Shown here piece by piece: positions 1 through 11,837 of a stretch of DNA of 64,000 nucleotides; positions within the stretch are counted from its first letter, which is position 1; the number at the start of each line of letters is the position of its first letter. This stretch comes from Ottelia alismoides (Eukaryota > Streptophyta > Magnoliopsida > Alismatales > Hydrocharitaceae). A program made the position numbers and the translations under genes. A model generated the notes under the pieces. That model worked only from the letters and a program-made list of their open reading frames with translations. It was not told where the DNA came from and made no database searches. The stretch covers positions 62,001-126,000 of the forward strand of contig JAZKJV010011598.1 of assembly GCA_037367405.1 (NCBI GenBank), given 5' to 3'.

Positions 1-936
1 TCTTGAGTTTTAGTAATTAGAGTACAATTTGATTTACTCATATCATCCTATCATCGAGATGGATCAAGCCAAGTCGGACAAACAATGCTAAAAGGAAGCT
101 TTTCCACTTCAAATGCTGCGGAGGGCGCCAATTAAGTAACCCGTTAGCATGCCCATGGCCTAGACACCATAATGACTCAAGAACAATAATCGTTAGATCA
201 ATGTACTTGTAGTTTTATCGATCATTCCTTTGATGACCGACATTATACTATCTAGTAATTTCTCAGAAATCCCAGTCATCTTAAAACAAAGTTGAGATCC
301 TAAATTTTTAATCATATCAAGCAAGCATTTTTTGCATGTAAAAGTGGACCTACATCTATTGTAAGTTAAACTAGGGTTTTTGTAATGAAACATCCATTCA
401 ATGGTTATTGATGTTTAATCAAATATTTCCAAAATAAATGTTTAAGAATCAATTAATAATGGCAAATCCATAATTTTCTTGATTGCCATTGAATGATAAA
501 CATAGAAAGCAATCTCTATGATTCAAAGATCATCCGACCCATCTCCACTAAATATGGAATATTTAGGGCAAATGGAGTCGGAATCGCGCAAAATAAAATC
601 GTACAGTTTGCTGGTTTAATTATCTACCTAGTTAAGTGTTTATTTCATGTTTCATGATGGGAAAACAGTAATAAAAAATCAATTTATTACAGATTTGTGA
701 ATACATGTAAAAATGATACGACTGCAAGAACTTTTCGAATTTTAATTTATGCACCTTTCGTGCCAACAATTGGCTACTATTTTGAGGACATATTTAGACA
801 TTCTAACTACATTTTATTATCTAAAAATTTCGTCCAACCAGTGCATAAACATGATTTTTAATTTTAGCGAAAAATAATTTGAAACATGCATTATATGCAC
901 AAACCACAAGTCCCCGCGCAATTGATATACAAAACC
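1..936. other. AT-rich stretch without recognised gene
   Basis: No ORF longer than about 65 codons and no recognisable protein domain was seen on either strand. The stretch ends where the LTR copy at 937 begins with TGTTGGACATGC. It is probably decayed intergenic or repeat DNA. Confidence 0.5.
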
Positions 937-2319
937 TGTTGGACATGCGAGCCCACGACGAGCCATTATGCAATAAATGTTATTGCAAATATCATTCCCT
1001 GATATGAATTGAAGAATAACTATTTTGCATAATAGGTCTCTTAGTACAATTAGGGTTATGTACCATGGCCATGTTAATGATCATACAACTGTTTATTCAA
1101 TTATTGAATCATAGAGGCTGGTGCTTGGATGAATATCTAAAGAGTTAGATTGAGGACTCATCAGGTACCGTCAAATTATTATTAAGAGATGATCTCCATC
1201 CTAAGAAAGAGATGGCAATCCTTTCTCTAAAGGCTGATATCTAACCGACATCTTGATGCAGGTCTTCTACATAGGAATAGAGATTCGAAGGTGATAGATA
1301 AGTTAGGTCGAAGAGTTGACATAACGGGATCGAGATAACCAAAGTCTTATGTCACATATGTTGTCACGATATAGGCAAGCATCCTCTGATCGGAGACAGA
1401 TGTATTATTATATGTCTGAGTGTGTACATTTGGCAGACCAATGGGTTGATGACCTAACCAAAGTCTATACACCGGCGCGCTGGTGTGCATGCAAGGGTAT
1501 ATGAGTAATACGATCTCTCAAAGGGATCATACAGGTTCATTACTGAATCGGAAGACATGAGCTCACTCATGAGATATTGGAAAGGATCAAATTCCGTGCA
1601 CGGTTGTCTCGCTTTGGAAGCGTGCTAAATTTGTAAGGTTTGGTATATGCTTTTGGAAAGTATATGATCAACACCTGGGTATGATATATGCTTTTGGAAG
1701 TATATGATCGATAGCAACTCCTAATAGCCAAATGAGAAACTTAATGATAAAACCCTGAAGGAGACAGTCTAAATAGATCTAAAACTTTGGGTTTATTCTC
1801 GGTCTTCCAGTATGCAGGATGTACATGTATTAGGAATGTCTAAGGGTGATGTGATCGAAAACGATTGTATAACCATGACGCTTCCATTCCGAGGGAGTAA
1901 TGAAACAGGTCTAGATTTTAGTGACTCCTTTCAGTAGAGAAGTGATCTGATCTTGGTCCAAATGTTGGACATTGATCTGAACGCGATTTAGTTGCAATGA
2001 GAAGATTAGATCTACGGCTTTGATTTAATCAAACATCTATGAGAGGTACGTAAGATCTGGATTTGAGATGTGATCTCAATATCCAAATCACTATACGTGG
2101 AACAGTACAATTACCCTGTCCTTATCTCCAAGTATCTGTGGAGAAAGCGCATTATTCTTAAAAGAGTTCAAGGATAATTTCATTGTTGATATATGTATCC
2201 GAGCATTGAGAAAATAGATAATTAAATGTGATTTGATTATCATGAATAATATAAATTTGATTCATATTATAAGGAGAGTTATCAGAGATAATTAAATGTG
2301 ATTTTATTATCAAAGATGT
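937..2319 (+). repeat. Truncated LTR, copy A of the TGTTGGACATGC family
   Basis: The copy starts with TGTTGGACATGCGAGCCC and is colinear with the LTR starting at 28401: both run through the same motifs (CGACGAGCCATTATGC, the CACCGGCGCGCTGGTGTGCAT palindrome region and GGAGAAAGCGCATTATxCTT). It is cut off around 2319, where the sequence turns into the oppositely oriented copy B. It carries no coding sequence and no primer binding site. It also preserves the uninterrupted version of the site (GAGGACTCATCAGGTACCG, near 1151) into which the hAT transposon at 28627 inserted in the third copy. The LTR assignment comes from the third copy, which has a polypurine tract directly upstream. Confidence 0.7.
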
Positions 2320-4004
2320 GATAGGACTAAGGGCCTCCTTCCATTTAAGGGGGAAGGAGAAATCCTCCTTCCCCTTTAAGAGCCATAGGCACCCATAGTT
2401 GATTGGAGAGAGAAAAATCTCTCTCCAATCACCATATAATGTAATCTCATTACATTAAATCTCATTCATGAATTAATTGTCAAAAATAATTCTAGCAAAT
2501 TATTTGTGACCATTGCAAACAAATCATTGACAATTATGAATCAAATTCAACCACCAAACGTAAAATGTAAATTTCATTTACAATTAATTGTCTAATGTGA
2601 AATTAATTCACATCAACACTTAATTTGTAAATTCTATATATACCTCCTCGAGAAATTATAAATCACATTTATAATATTTATGATTATTATGGATAGTAAT
2701 ATCCACATTAGTCAAATCTTTGATTACTAAATCATATTTATTTTAGATGTCAATTCTCATGTGTCCAAATAATATGAATCATATTAACATTATTTATGAT
2801 AATTACATCATATTTAATTATCCATTTCTCATTGCTTAGATACATTATCAACAATTGAATTATTCTTGAACTCTTTCAAGAACAATGTGCTTACTTCGCG
2901 GATACTTGGAGACAAGGATAGAGTGATTGTACATTCCATGTATAGTGACTTGGATATTAATATCATATCTCAAATCCAGATCTTGCGAACCTCTCATAGA
3001 TGTTTGATTGAATCAATACATAAATCTAATTTTCCTATTGCATCCAAATCATATTCAATCAATATCCAACATTTGGACTAAGACTAGTTTACTGATCTAC
3101 TTAGAGGAGTCACTAAAATCCGAACTTGTTTCATCACTCCCTTAGAATGGAAGTGTCATGATTATCTAATCATTTACGATTATATCGCCCTCGAATATTT
3201 CTAATACCTGTACATCCTGCATACTGGAAGACCTAGATTAAACTCGAAGTTTTAGATCATATTTGAACTATCTTCTTCAGGATTTCATCATTAAGTTTCT
3301 CATCAGATTATTGGGTGTTGGTATTGATCATATAGTTTCCAAAAGTGTATATCATACCTATAAATTCTGTCAAGATTCCAAAGCGAGACGACCATGCATG
3401 GAATTTGATCTGAACCTGTATGATCCCTTTGAGAGATCGTATTACTCATATGCCCTCGTATGCACATCAGCTCATCGGTGTATAGACCTTGATTAGATCA
3501 TTAACCTATCGATCTGCCAAATGTATGCACTCAGACATATAGTAACACAATTGTCTCCGGTCAGAGGATGCGTGCATGTATCATGACAATATACGGTACA
3601 TGTCTTGGTTATCTTGATCTCGTTAAGGCAACTCTTTGACCTAACTTATCTAACACCTGAGAATCTCTAATCTTATGCAGAGGATCTACATCAAGAGGTC
3701 GACCAGATCAACCTTTGAGAAGGATTGCCATCTCCTTCTCAGATTGGAGATCCTTTCTTAACAATCATTCGATGGTGCTTGATGAGTCACCAATCTAACT
3801 CTTTAGATGTCATCCAAGCACCAGCCTCTATGATTCAATATTTAAATCAACAGTTGTATTACCATTAATATGGTCATGATACATAACCCTAATTGTACAG
3901 AGGGACCTATTAAGCAAGTTAGTTATTCTTTATTTCAGATTAGGGAAATGATTTACAATAACATTTATTGCATAATGGCTCGTCGTGGGCTCGCATGTCC
4001 AACA
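2320..4004 (-). repeat. Truncated LTR, copy B, inverted relative to copy A
   Basis: Read on the minus strand from 4004, this starts TGTTGGACATGCGAGCCCACG and follows the same order of motifs as copies A and C down to roughly 2320. With copy A it makes an imperfect inverted repeat of about 1.4-1.7 kb per arm around a centre near 2320-2350. The inner part contains short strong stems, for example GATTGGAGAGAG / CTCTCTCCAATC at 2401-2430. The ORFs of 70-80 codons inside are open by chance and are not genes. The exact inner boundary is by eye and could move by tens of bases. Confidence 0.65.
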
Positions 4005-5308
4005 AATGTTATAGAAATAGATATATTTTGCATTAATCTTTTATTGAACAATAATCCTATCCACAGAGACCAGAAAAGAATATTCAAATTCTAGAACAAT
4101 AATATCTGAGATAATCAGCAAGGTATAGTTGCACATATATTCATAAATAGAAGCACACTAATTATATCACAAGTAGCACATACAAATAGACAATAATTCA
4201 CAAAATATGTATCATCGGTCTAGAAGATGAGTTGCCAAAAGTAGCCTAACCATAATAAAAAAGACTTGAAGATGGGCAATCGATCGAGCAGTGTTGATCT
4301 GATAGCTTTTCCTTGAACAACTATTTCTAGAAAATAATCTCTTTAGAAAATCAAGGAACTCAAAGAATAAAAGAGAATTCTGGAAAAATCACTCAGAGAA
4401 CTTTTCTCGACTTTTATAGGAGAGAAAGAGTGATTACGCTCGAATGGTGTGTTTTCCAGCCAAGGTATGTGGTCCCTTATATAGTGGTCAAAAAAATGGT
4501 TGTTGGAAACAAAAAGACACAATATCAAACTAGTAAAGACTTGCATAGATGATCGATCATGAAAGCTGGTATGATAGATAAGATTAAAATGATTGATTGA
4601 TGCAAATTGGTTGGTCGATTATTGCAAGACCACCACTGGAATTCATATTCAAATTATGGCTGATCATGAAACAAGGTGTGGTCGATCATGATCACTCGAT
4701 CAGTGAGATCAATTGGTCGATCAAGGTTGATAGATCAGTGCATAAATATGGTCGATCATGACTAAGTTCTTTTGATCTTCTAAATTGGAAACTTTCTATA
4801 AATGCTTCAGAGGTTACAAACTTGCCAAATATACAATGTAAATAGCACAACTTTTTGAAAAAAGTAAACAGACTTCTAAGCTTTTGGAACTTTGATGTTG
4901 TTACCAACTTCAAGGAACTTCTGAGTTGAAACACAAATTAGTCCTACAATCACAACACACAAGTGAACAATTACGATATTTCTAACTGTGTCATCTTTAA
5001 AACAATTAGAGAAACAAAAACTAACAAATAGTCGTGACACTGGATCCATCTAGCAATGCTACATAGTGTCAGCTAAATTCAATCGTGTACTATAAAATAA
5101 TCGATTATTTCTTATTATATGATCTATAACCCACTAATTAGAATCCATTCGTCAATAGATGATTAGTGGCTTGAGGTACCTTCTTATCATGAACAATGTA
5201 GCTTGGCTTATACCAGGCAAGTTCAGTCTTGTATTTTCTTACAATATTTGGAAAGGTAAGCTTGAAGTTCATGAACTTATTTGGCTAAGTCTATCAGACC
5301 ACTTTTGT
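4005..5308. other. No gene seen; CGATCA-rich segment
   Basis: No coding domain was recognised. Between about 4545 and 4765 the hexamer CGATCA recurs several times, often inside GGTCGATCATGA. This resembles the repetitive body of a decayed LTR but cannot be assigned to a family. Confidence 0.4.
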
Positions 5309-6088
5309 AACGTCCCAGGCTTAGGTTCCGCTCCATTGTCACACAAAATTAACCCGGACAACTTGTTGGGGTCGGGTCCGATTGGACCCGTTGACAACAC
5401 CCAAAATGCTTAAGTCTAAGTTGTCAAGTAGTAGTCGATACCACTTATAACCCACACCCACAAATCGTGAGTTTTCAATATGGGACTATGTTGGAGGGCT
5501 GGTGTTTTACAACCTCCTCCACTTATATTCGCAACGTCTTTGTTGCAACATGACCCATTACGTATTCCCATTAGACCTGACCAATGGACTGGGGGCCTGC
5601 CCGCCCAGCGCGCTCATGGATGGAGCTTGGGCTAGAGATTTAAGGCATGGGCCGACCCGACCCCGCCCACAAAAAATAAACAATATATAAGTATAAGATG
5701 AATAATACATGTATTAATATAATACATTTCAAGTTTTTTATATGTAACACTAGTTTTAAATACAATTTAATAGTTTACATGTCAAGTAACATGTAAACTA
5801 CTTATATTAGTTATATAAAAAAGTATAAATTGTAGTAATAAAATCATTTATACTTATTAACATCCATTAAAAATCAATGGAAAAAGAAAAAAAGGGCCAC
5901 GGGCCGACCCATGAAAGTTTTGGACAGAGGTTTTTGAACCTTGGCTCGTTCGGCCCGGCCCATGAGCCGATCCGACCCGCATTTTGGCCAGATCTAATTC
6001 CTACTAATAGTGGCGGCTACATACTCCCGACTTAGGTCCCTTCGGGTAGCTCTTTTCACTATCAGAGGGAACCCAATCTGATACCATT
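5309..6088. repeat. Dispersed intergenic repeat interrupted by a MITE
   Basis: The segment opens with TTTGTAACGTCCCAGGCTTAG and closes with GATACCATTTGTAACATCCC, so a TTTGTAAC-TCCC motif marks both ends. This fits a short LTR-type or composite repeat. The middle (5572-5996) is a separate hAT MITE insertion. No ORF is supported. Confidence 0.4.
5572..5996. mobile_element. hAT-type MITE, 425 bp
   Basis: The ends are inverted: TAGACCTGACCAA at the left and the complement of TAGATCTGGCCAA at the right, 11 of 13 matching. The flanks are ATTCCCAT (5564-5571) and ATTCCTAC (5997-6004), an 8-bp target duplication with two later changes, the size expected for hAT. The interior is rich in GGGCCGACCC / CGGCCCGGCCC motifs near the ends and AT-rich in the middle, with a 12-bp stem (TAGTTTACATGT / ACATGTAAACTA) near 5770. 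There is no coding capacity; it would depend on a transposase elsewhere. Confidence 0.75.
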
Positions 6089-7611
6089 TGTAACATCCCA
6101 TACTTATATATAAATCATATTGAAAATGGCTGAAAGTTTCGATTTCAGATCTGCAGGTAACCATAAATATCATAATGATAACATCAAGTCTGGTGAGAGC
6201 CTTTTTGTCTAAAAAATTTAAATCAGATCCATGCGTAAGATTTTACTCGTTGTATTAATAATAATGCTTGGGTTATTCCGGAAATACTAAATTTCGATAG
6301 TCATAATATAATTCAGGATTTATGATTAACTCATATTTATCTTTCCCTTTTGAAAAACATACACATATAATGATTTAAAAGCCTATGATAGAGTATGAGT
6401 GAAAGACCCTAATAGTTGCTATTAACTTATATGCATCAAACTGTATATCCTCTTATGCGTGATATAGTGGGTAACTTTTAACAATTATCCGATATTTGAG
6501 TTTTATCTTAGAAACACCAACTAGTAGAGTATGTGAGGTTCTGTTGTTTTTTGTTCTACAGATTTTAGATCTTGTGTGGATGCATGACTCAGAATATCCG
6601 ATCTATTACATTGGTTGAATGTCTACTGGAATAATATAATAAAATACCAAGTACCATAAGAATAGTTAGAGATCCTCGGTTGTTAAGTGAATTGATCGGT
6701 GACTAATGAAATACACCATAAAGTACAAGGCTTCCTAATTTTCAGTAAAGCAAAATATCGCATGGCGGGGTAACTTGAAAATATAAATACAACAAGATGG
6801 CTGCACATCCTTGTGGTCCAACTGAGCCGACAATGAGTTACCCCACTGAAGGGCATCACAGAGTGGAATGGTGGCATGTATTCTGGAGAGTTTTAGATGG
6901 TTGCACGTGTGCATCGCATCATATTGATATGTATTGTGGCCACTGGTTTTGGGGCGAGTGAGATTTCCTTGGCAGACTCGGTTGACAGAGCTGCGATTCC
7001 TATAGTTATAATGACCCATGTCCTAAGAGGTAGACTACTACCGGTCAGACTAGCCGAAGAATCACGCATGCGGACAGGTTTTAGGTTGCACTTTGAAGAA
7101 ATGTTGTAAGATTCATTCCTAGTGTAAGCATTCTCCTTTGATGGGTGAATTCGAGATAACTAAATAAAATAAATTTACGGTTGAAGTAACGTAAATGAAG
7201 TTATTTAGTTATATAAACTCTTTAAAGATCTACTAGAGACTGCGAACCTAATTATACGCATAAAACTTCATTTCATTAGAAATAATACCTTTATACATGT
7301 TCAATACTGCATTTGCATTGCATGCATATAGTCTTTTATTACATAATGATCTATATATATCCATACTGGGGTCATTTGACTCACAAGCTACCCCTCTTGG
7401 AAATCGAACTTGAAGCATTGAGCGGTAGATCGAGGCTTGGGTATCTGGCGGTGCAGTGGAGAACTGGAAGTGAGGCAGTTACATCGTCGAGGAGTTATTT
7501 TCTTATCATTTTCTCTTCCCTGTCTTATAATGCAATAATGAGAAATATGTTTCTTGTTATCTTGTGTGGACAAATTTCTAATGAATGGATTTTTTTATTG
7601 CCATAGTGTAT
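6089..7611. other. Probable decayed LTR sequence, no gene
   Basis: The stretch begins TGTAACATCCCATAC, similar to the TGTAACATC start of the chromovirus LTRs at 25835 and 42034, and contains a degenerate region at 7500-7600 that resembles an LTR R region. No polyprotein piece, primer binding site or target duplication was found, so the assignment is weak. Overlapping ORFs at 6683-7109 and 7313-7606 show no domain. Confidence 0.3.
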
Positions 7612-9190
7612 GAATAAATTACTTTGATTATGGACGAGTTGACAAGTCACATTCAGGATGAGTTACCTTGGTGTATGTTGTTTGTTGATGATATTGTGTT
7701 GATTGACGAGACTAGAGATGGAGTAAATGAGAAGCTTGAGGTCTGGAGACATGCATTGGAGACTAAAGGATTTCGTATAAGTAGGGCTAAGCCGGAATAT
7801 ATGGAGTGCACCTTTGATGGAAGCAATGGTGAAGGAATTGAGGTAAAGATTGGTGACAATAACATTCAGAAGAGAGATTCTTTTAGATATCTGGGATCTA
7901 TTTTACAACAGGATGGGGAAATTGATGGAGATGTTACTAATAGAATAAATACAGATTGGGTAAAGTGGAGAGGAGCCTTTGCTGTTCTCTGTGATAAGAA
8001 AATTCCTTTAAAAATTAAAGGAAAGTTTTACAAAGCAGCCGTGAGACATGCTATGCTCTATGGATTTGAATGTTGGCTTGTGAATCATAGACATGTGCAG
8101 AGAATGACTGTAGCAGAAATGAAAATGCTAAGGTAGATGTGTGGACACACACACACACACACGTAAAGATCGGATTCGGAATGATACAATCAGAAAGAAA
8201 GTTGGTGTAGCTCCGATCGAGGATAAGATGCGAGAAAATCGCTTAAGATGGTTTGGTCATTTACAAAGAAGATCAACGGATGCACCGGTTAGGAGATGCG
8301 AGTGTTGGGATGTTGAGCTGACTAAGAGAGGGCGATGACGGCCCAAGAAGTGTTGGAAAGAGGATGAAAGGATCTTAGTTAGGGCAGGCTATTGAGTCAC
8401 GGCTCGATGAGCCAGGCTCGAGCTCGGCTCCATAAGGGCTCGTGAGCCTGGCTTATTAGGCTATTGAGCCGAGTCCGAGCCAGAATTTTGGGCTCGATAG
8501 CTTAACGAGCCGAGCTCGAGCCAAACCTTGCTCGGCTTGATAACTCAACAAGGGGCTCACACATATAATATTTATATATAATACAAACAAAATAAAAGTA
8601 CCTTTTGCAATTTTTCCTCCACTAACTTTGCCCCTCCCACAAGCCACGAGTCATGACCCAATTCTCAAAATCACATTCCCACCCACACATTTGCCCTTGA
8701 CCCACGCATTAGAAAATTAGTACCTTTTCCCTTTTTTATAAGCGAATAGAATGTACAATATATATTATAATTTAGATTTTATACACAACTTGGATAGTGG
8801 CATGTTGTAAGGAACACAATCTTATATAGAGTAGGTTTTGAGTTCGAACCCATGTAAAACATTTTCCACAAAAAAGTACACATTTTCTTTAACGAGCTTT
8901 TCTTGGGATCGAGCCCAGACCAGGCTCGATAAGGGGCTCGGCTCAAGCCTTATCGAGTCGAGCCAGCTCGATAAGGGCTCGAGCTCATCGAGCCCGAGCC
9001 CGGCTGGGCTTATCGAGCCCAATCTCGAGCCAGGGGCTGGCTCGGCTTGTTGGGCTCGATAGCCAGCCCTAATCTTAGTTTTTTGGATATAAGCCCGGGA
9101 TTGACCCAAGATAGATCTGAATGGAGGCGAAGAATCCATGTAGCCGACCTTACTTATTGTGGGAAAAGGCTTTGTTGTTGTATAATGTAT
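7612..9190 (+). pseudogene. LINE (L1-type) reverse transcriptase C-terminal fragment, copy 1
   Basis: The translated piece at 7624-8136 begins with the end of RT (residues resembling MDELTSHIQDE), carries the catalytic FVDD box (LFVDDIVLID) and then the RT-connection region (SFRYLGSILQQDG, FYKAAVRHAMLYG). It continues after a CA repeat with [20 protein letters not shown] at 8185-8270. This is the conserved 3' half of a widespread plant L1-like ORF2. The 5' end of ORF2 is missing, as expected for truncated target-primed insertions. The copy breaks at a stop near 8136 and at the MITE insertion 8380-9071; its tail ends around 9180 in GGGAAAAGGCTTTGTTGTTG. It is not functional. Confidence 0.8.
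8380..9071. mobile_element. hAT-type MITE, 692 bp, nested in LINE copy 1
   Basis: The left end is TAGGGCAGGCTATTGAG and the right end is the complement of TAGGGCTGGCTATCGAG, 15 of 17 matching. The flanks are exact 8-bp duplications ATCTTAGT at 8372-8379 and 9072-9079. Removing the element rejoins the LINE tail, which matches LINE copy 2 (ATCTTTGTTTTGTGGATATAAG near 10532), a native empty-site control. Both subterminal regions are dense in GGCTCGAG/GAGCTCGGCTC motifs, plausible transposase-binding repeats. No coding sequence. Confidence 0.9.
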
Positions 9191-10127
9191 GAATAAGATA
9201 TCATGCGTGTTGTTTGGATTGTTGTTGAGTAACTTTGATTAGGTGATTGATATGCGCTTCCGTCGAGACGGTGCATTGCATCTTTCACCACATGATGGTA
9301 GATAGGGAGAAAAAACAACAAACTTTTAGAATTGGGCTTTCCTATTGAACTTTTCTTTGCACTTTTCCATCCAAGGTTTCTTCCTCTATGAAGATTGGAG
9401 AAATTATCAAGTGGGCGACATAGCATGTTAAAATGAATGCATTTCTTATCGTATCCCCATATATTGGCCTTAATGTTGCTATAGTTTTTACAAGAGAAAA
9501 AAGCATTGTGCTATGCAAGAACATCTTAAGAGTCAACGAAAATGACTCATATATTATCAATCCATCTATTCCAAAGTTGGGTAGTACGTCTCTAAAAGGG
9601 AGGGATCTTGTTATCATCGCGAGTTTGTTTTCAAACAGTTTCAAACATGGGATTGAGGCCTCTAAGAAAAAATAAAATAAAAGTTTAAGCCTTCCAAAAT
9701 CAGTATCAATGCTTCTATTCATTTGGGCATGCATAATCTTCATTTGCATAGGACATGCGTAATCTTCATTTGCATAGTAATGAGAGTCCTCCAACCCACT
9801 TGGAGTGCCATAGAAATTTTCTACATACAACTCTCCTAATTGCACGCAATTTCTCCTAGGTGAGTTGATAAATCTACACTTACAGGCATCTATCGAGTTC
9901 AACGAGTCAAGCCAGCCCTGACTAGGAATCGATAATCAAACCGAGAGCTTGGATTCAAATTCGTTGGGTTTGAGTTGGCTCATGAGCCTCTTAACCAACC
10001 TTTTGTAGGTTGATCTCTATATTTTTTTTTTGTGAACGTTCTTTAACGAACCCAATTGACCTCATTAGGAATCTCGATAGTAGTACTATTATTATTATTA
10101 TTATAGTTTTTTTAAAAATAAACATTG
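9191..10127. other. Spacer between the two LINE fragments; unrecognised ORF on minus strand
   Basis: The minus strand of 9342-9902 is open for 186 codons. The predicted product has hydrophobic patches but no domain, signal or family I recognise, and no promoter or splice context supports it. It contains a short internal duplication (two near copies of the bases around 9727-9775, encoding YANEDYACPMQM then KIMHAQM), which looks like a local slippage repeat. It may be a chance ORF in decayed repeat DNA. The remainder holds an ATT microsatellite at 10083-10103. Confidence 0.3.
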
Positions 10128-10287
10128 ATGAACTTAGCAGCCGTGAGACCTGCTATGCTCTATGGATCTTAATGTTGGCCTGTGAACCATAGACATGTGC
10201 AGAGAATGGCTGTAGCAGAAATGAAAATGCTAAGGTGGATGTGTGGACACACACACACGCACGCATGCACACACGCACGCACGCACG

Positions 10288-10318
<31 letters not shown>

Positions 10319-10645
10319 GTAAAGATCGAATTCAGAATGATGCAATCGGAAAGAAAGTTGGTGTTGCTCCGATCGAGGATAAGATGCGAGAAAACCACTT
10401 AAGATGGTTTGGTCATTTGCAAAGAAGATCAGCTGATGCACCAGTTAGGAGATGCGAGTGTTGGGATGTTGAGCCGGCTAAGAGAGGACGGAGATGGCCC
10501 AATAAGTGTTGGAAAGAGACCATACGAATGGATCTTTGTTTTGTGGATATAAGCCCAGGATTGACCCAAGATAGATCTGAATGGGGACGAAGAATCCATG
10601 TAGCCGACCCTACTTAATTGTGGGAAAAGGCTTTGTTGTTGTTGT
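10128..10645 (+). pseudogene. LINE reverse transcriptase C-terminal fragment, copy 2
   Basis: The fragment is colinear with LINE copy 1 from its AAVRHAMLYG segment onward. It starts at CTTAGCAGCCGTGAGACC (10134), so it is more strongly 5' truncated. It keeps [14 protein letters not shown] and [11 protein letters not shown] and a long terminal segment (WGRRIHVADPT) before the tail GGGAAAAGGCTTTGTTGTTGTTG near 10620-10645. The TTG-repeat tail is typical of this LINE family's 3' end. A CA-rich microsatellite expansion sits between the two conserved blocks yet keeps the frame open (10243-10617). No endonuclease or RT catalytic core remains, so it is a dead copy. Confidence 0.8.
10246..10319 (+). 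repeat. CA/CGCA microsatellite inside LINE copy 2
   Basis: About 74 bp of alternating CA with interspersed GCACGCA units lies exactly where LINE copy 1 has only about 18 bp of CA (8144-8162). Translated in the LINE frame it gives a His-Thr-rich run, so length changes in units of 6 keep the frame. Confidence 0.9.
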
Positions 10646-11318
10646 AAAATTGATGAACTTATTCTTGGCCTCACTTGTTTATGTATGTCATCATTATTTT
10701 GGTAACATATTTTCCAAACTTAAATTCCCATATGCGTAATGCTTTCTATTTTTGATGTCATGACTCTTTAATTAGATTTAATATAGTATGTGTTAACATT
10801 TCATGTCAAATAAATATAGTATGTGTTAACAACATTGTAACAACCTCGAAAGAGGCCAACTCCTTGATCTTTGCTTCGTTGCTTAGCTCACAAAAGTATG
10901 CTATTTAAAAAGAAGAGAGAAGTCCTAGGTTGACGTGTAGAGAGGGAACCCCCACATATATAGTCATAAGCCTGAAACTAGTCCTATTCGTCAACATATT
11001 GACTTGATTTTAGTTTTTTTTAAATCTATATTCAGAATCCCTCTTTTTTGGAAGAGAATAAGCACTTGTAGACCAAGGACGCTTACAACCCTCTTTTTAA
11101 TACTCTTCCATCCCCACACTGCCTTCTTGGTCATCTAGACCCTCCCTTGTTTACACGTAGTACCTACTCGCATCTTTCTCATTGCGAGACCAGGAGGTAG
11201 TGAACAGTTAAAGGGCAACTGTAGTGGCCGCGTCCATCCTTCCACTCTCTCAACACACCTATTCAGTAGGAAGAGCACGAAGAGAAAGGTAACTGTAGGA
11301 AGATTTAGTAGAGGCCCT
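10646..11318. other. Intergenic stretch without recognised gene
   Basis: No coding domain, tRNA or repeat boundary was seen between the LINE tail and the LTR of copia-1. A short duplication (AATATAGTATGTGTTAACA) occurs near 10780-10830. Confidence 0.4.
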
Positions 11319-11468
11319 TATAGAAATATTTCTAGAGTTTATGTACTTATATGTTATATTTATTTTCCTTGTTCCACCTTAAGTAATTTACCCATAGACT
11401 TTCTCTATATAAGAGAGCCTAGGGTTCCTTGGAATAATATATTCTTCTCATTTTCCTTTCTCCCAACA
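11319..11468 (+). repeat. 5' LTR of copia-1
   Basis: The LTR carries a TATA-like CTATATAAGAGAGCC and ends CCCAACA. The expected TG start has become TA. It is clearly diverged from its 3' partner, so the insertion is older than those of copia-2 and copia-3. Confidence 0.85.
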
Positions 11469-11837
11469 TAGAATCAGAGCCACCACCGTAAAACCCTAGC
11501 CGCCCCTCTTCTCCTTACTCGCCGGCACCGCCGCCCTCTACCCTCCTCATCTCGCCGGTGCCGCCCCCCTCCCGTCACCCCTCCTCTCACCGCCTCTCCT
11601 CACGCGACCCCTCATCCCGCTGCCCCTCCTTCTGCTGCCCTCTTCCCGCCGCCCCATCACCATCTAGCCGCCGGCGCCGCCCCCCTCCCTACCCAGTGCC
11701 ACCCCCATCACCATCTCTCTCTCTCTCGTTCCTCATGGATTTGAGTGCATAAGTCTACATATGCAATCAAATCCTTACATGTTTATGTAGACATTTATTC
11801 ATTAGTCTACACACCCTAGTTCTCCGTCTCCGGCTCA

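Noticed and set aside
2866..3496. ORFs of 71-77 codons in LTR copy B
   Set aside because: They are antisense to the LTR orientation and not conserved as frames in copies A and C.
9342..9902. 186-codon minus-strand ORF considered as an organelle-derived or membrane protein gene
   Set aside because: I compared it in mind with plastid membrane proteins and found no match; it has an internal slippage repeat and no supporting signals, so it is kept only as an unrecognised ORF.
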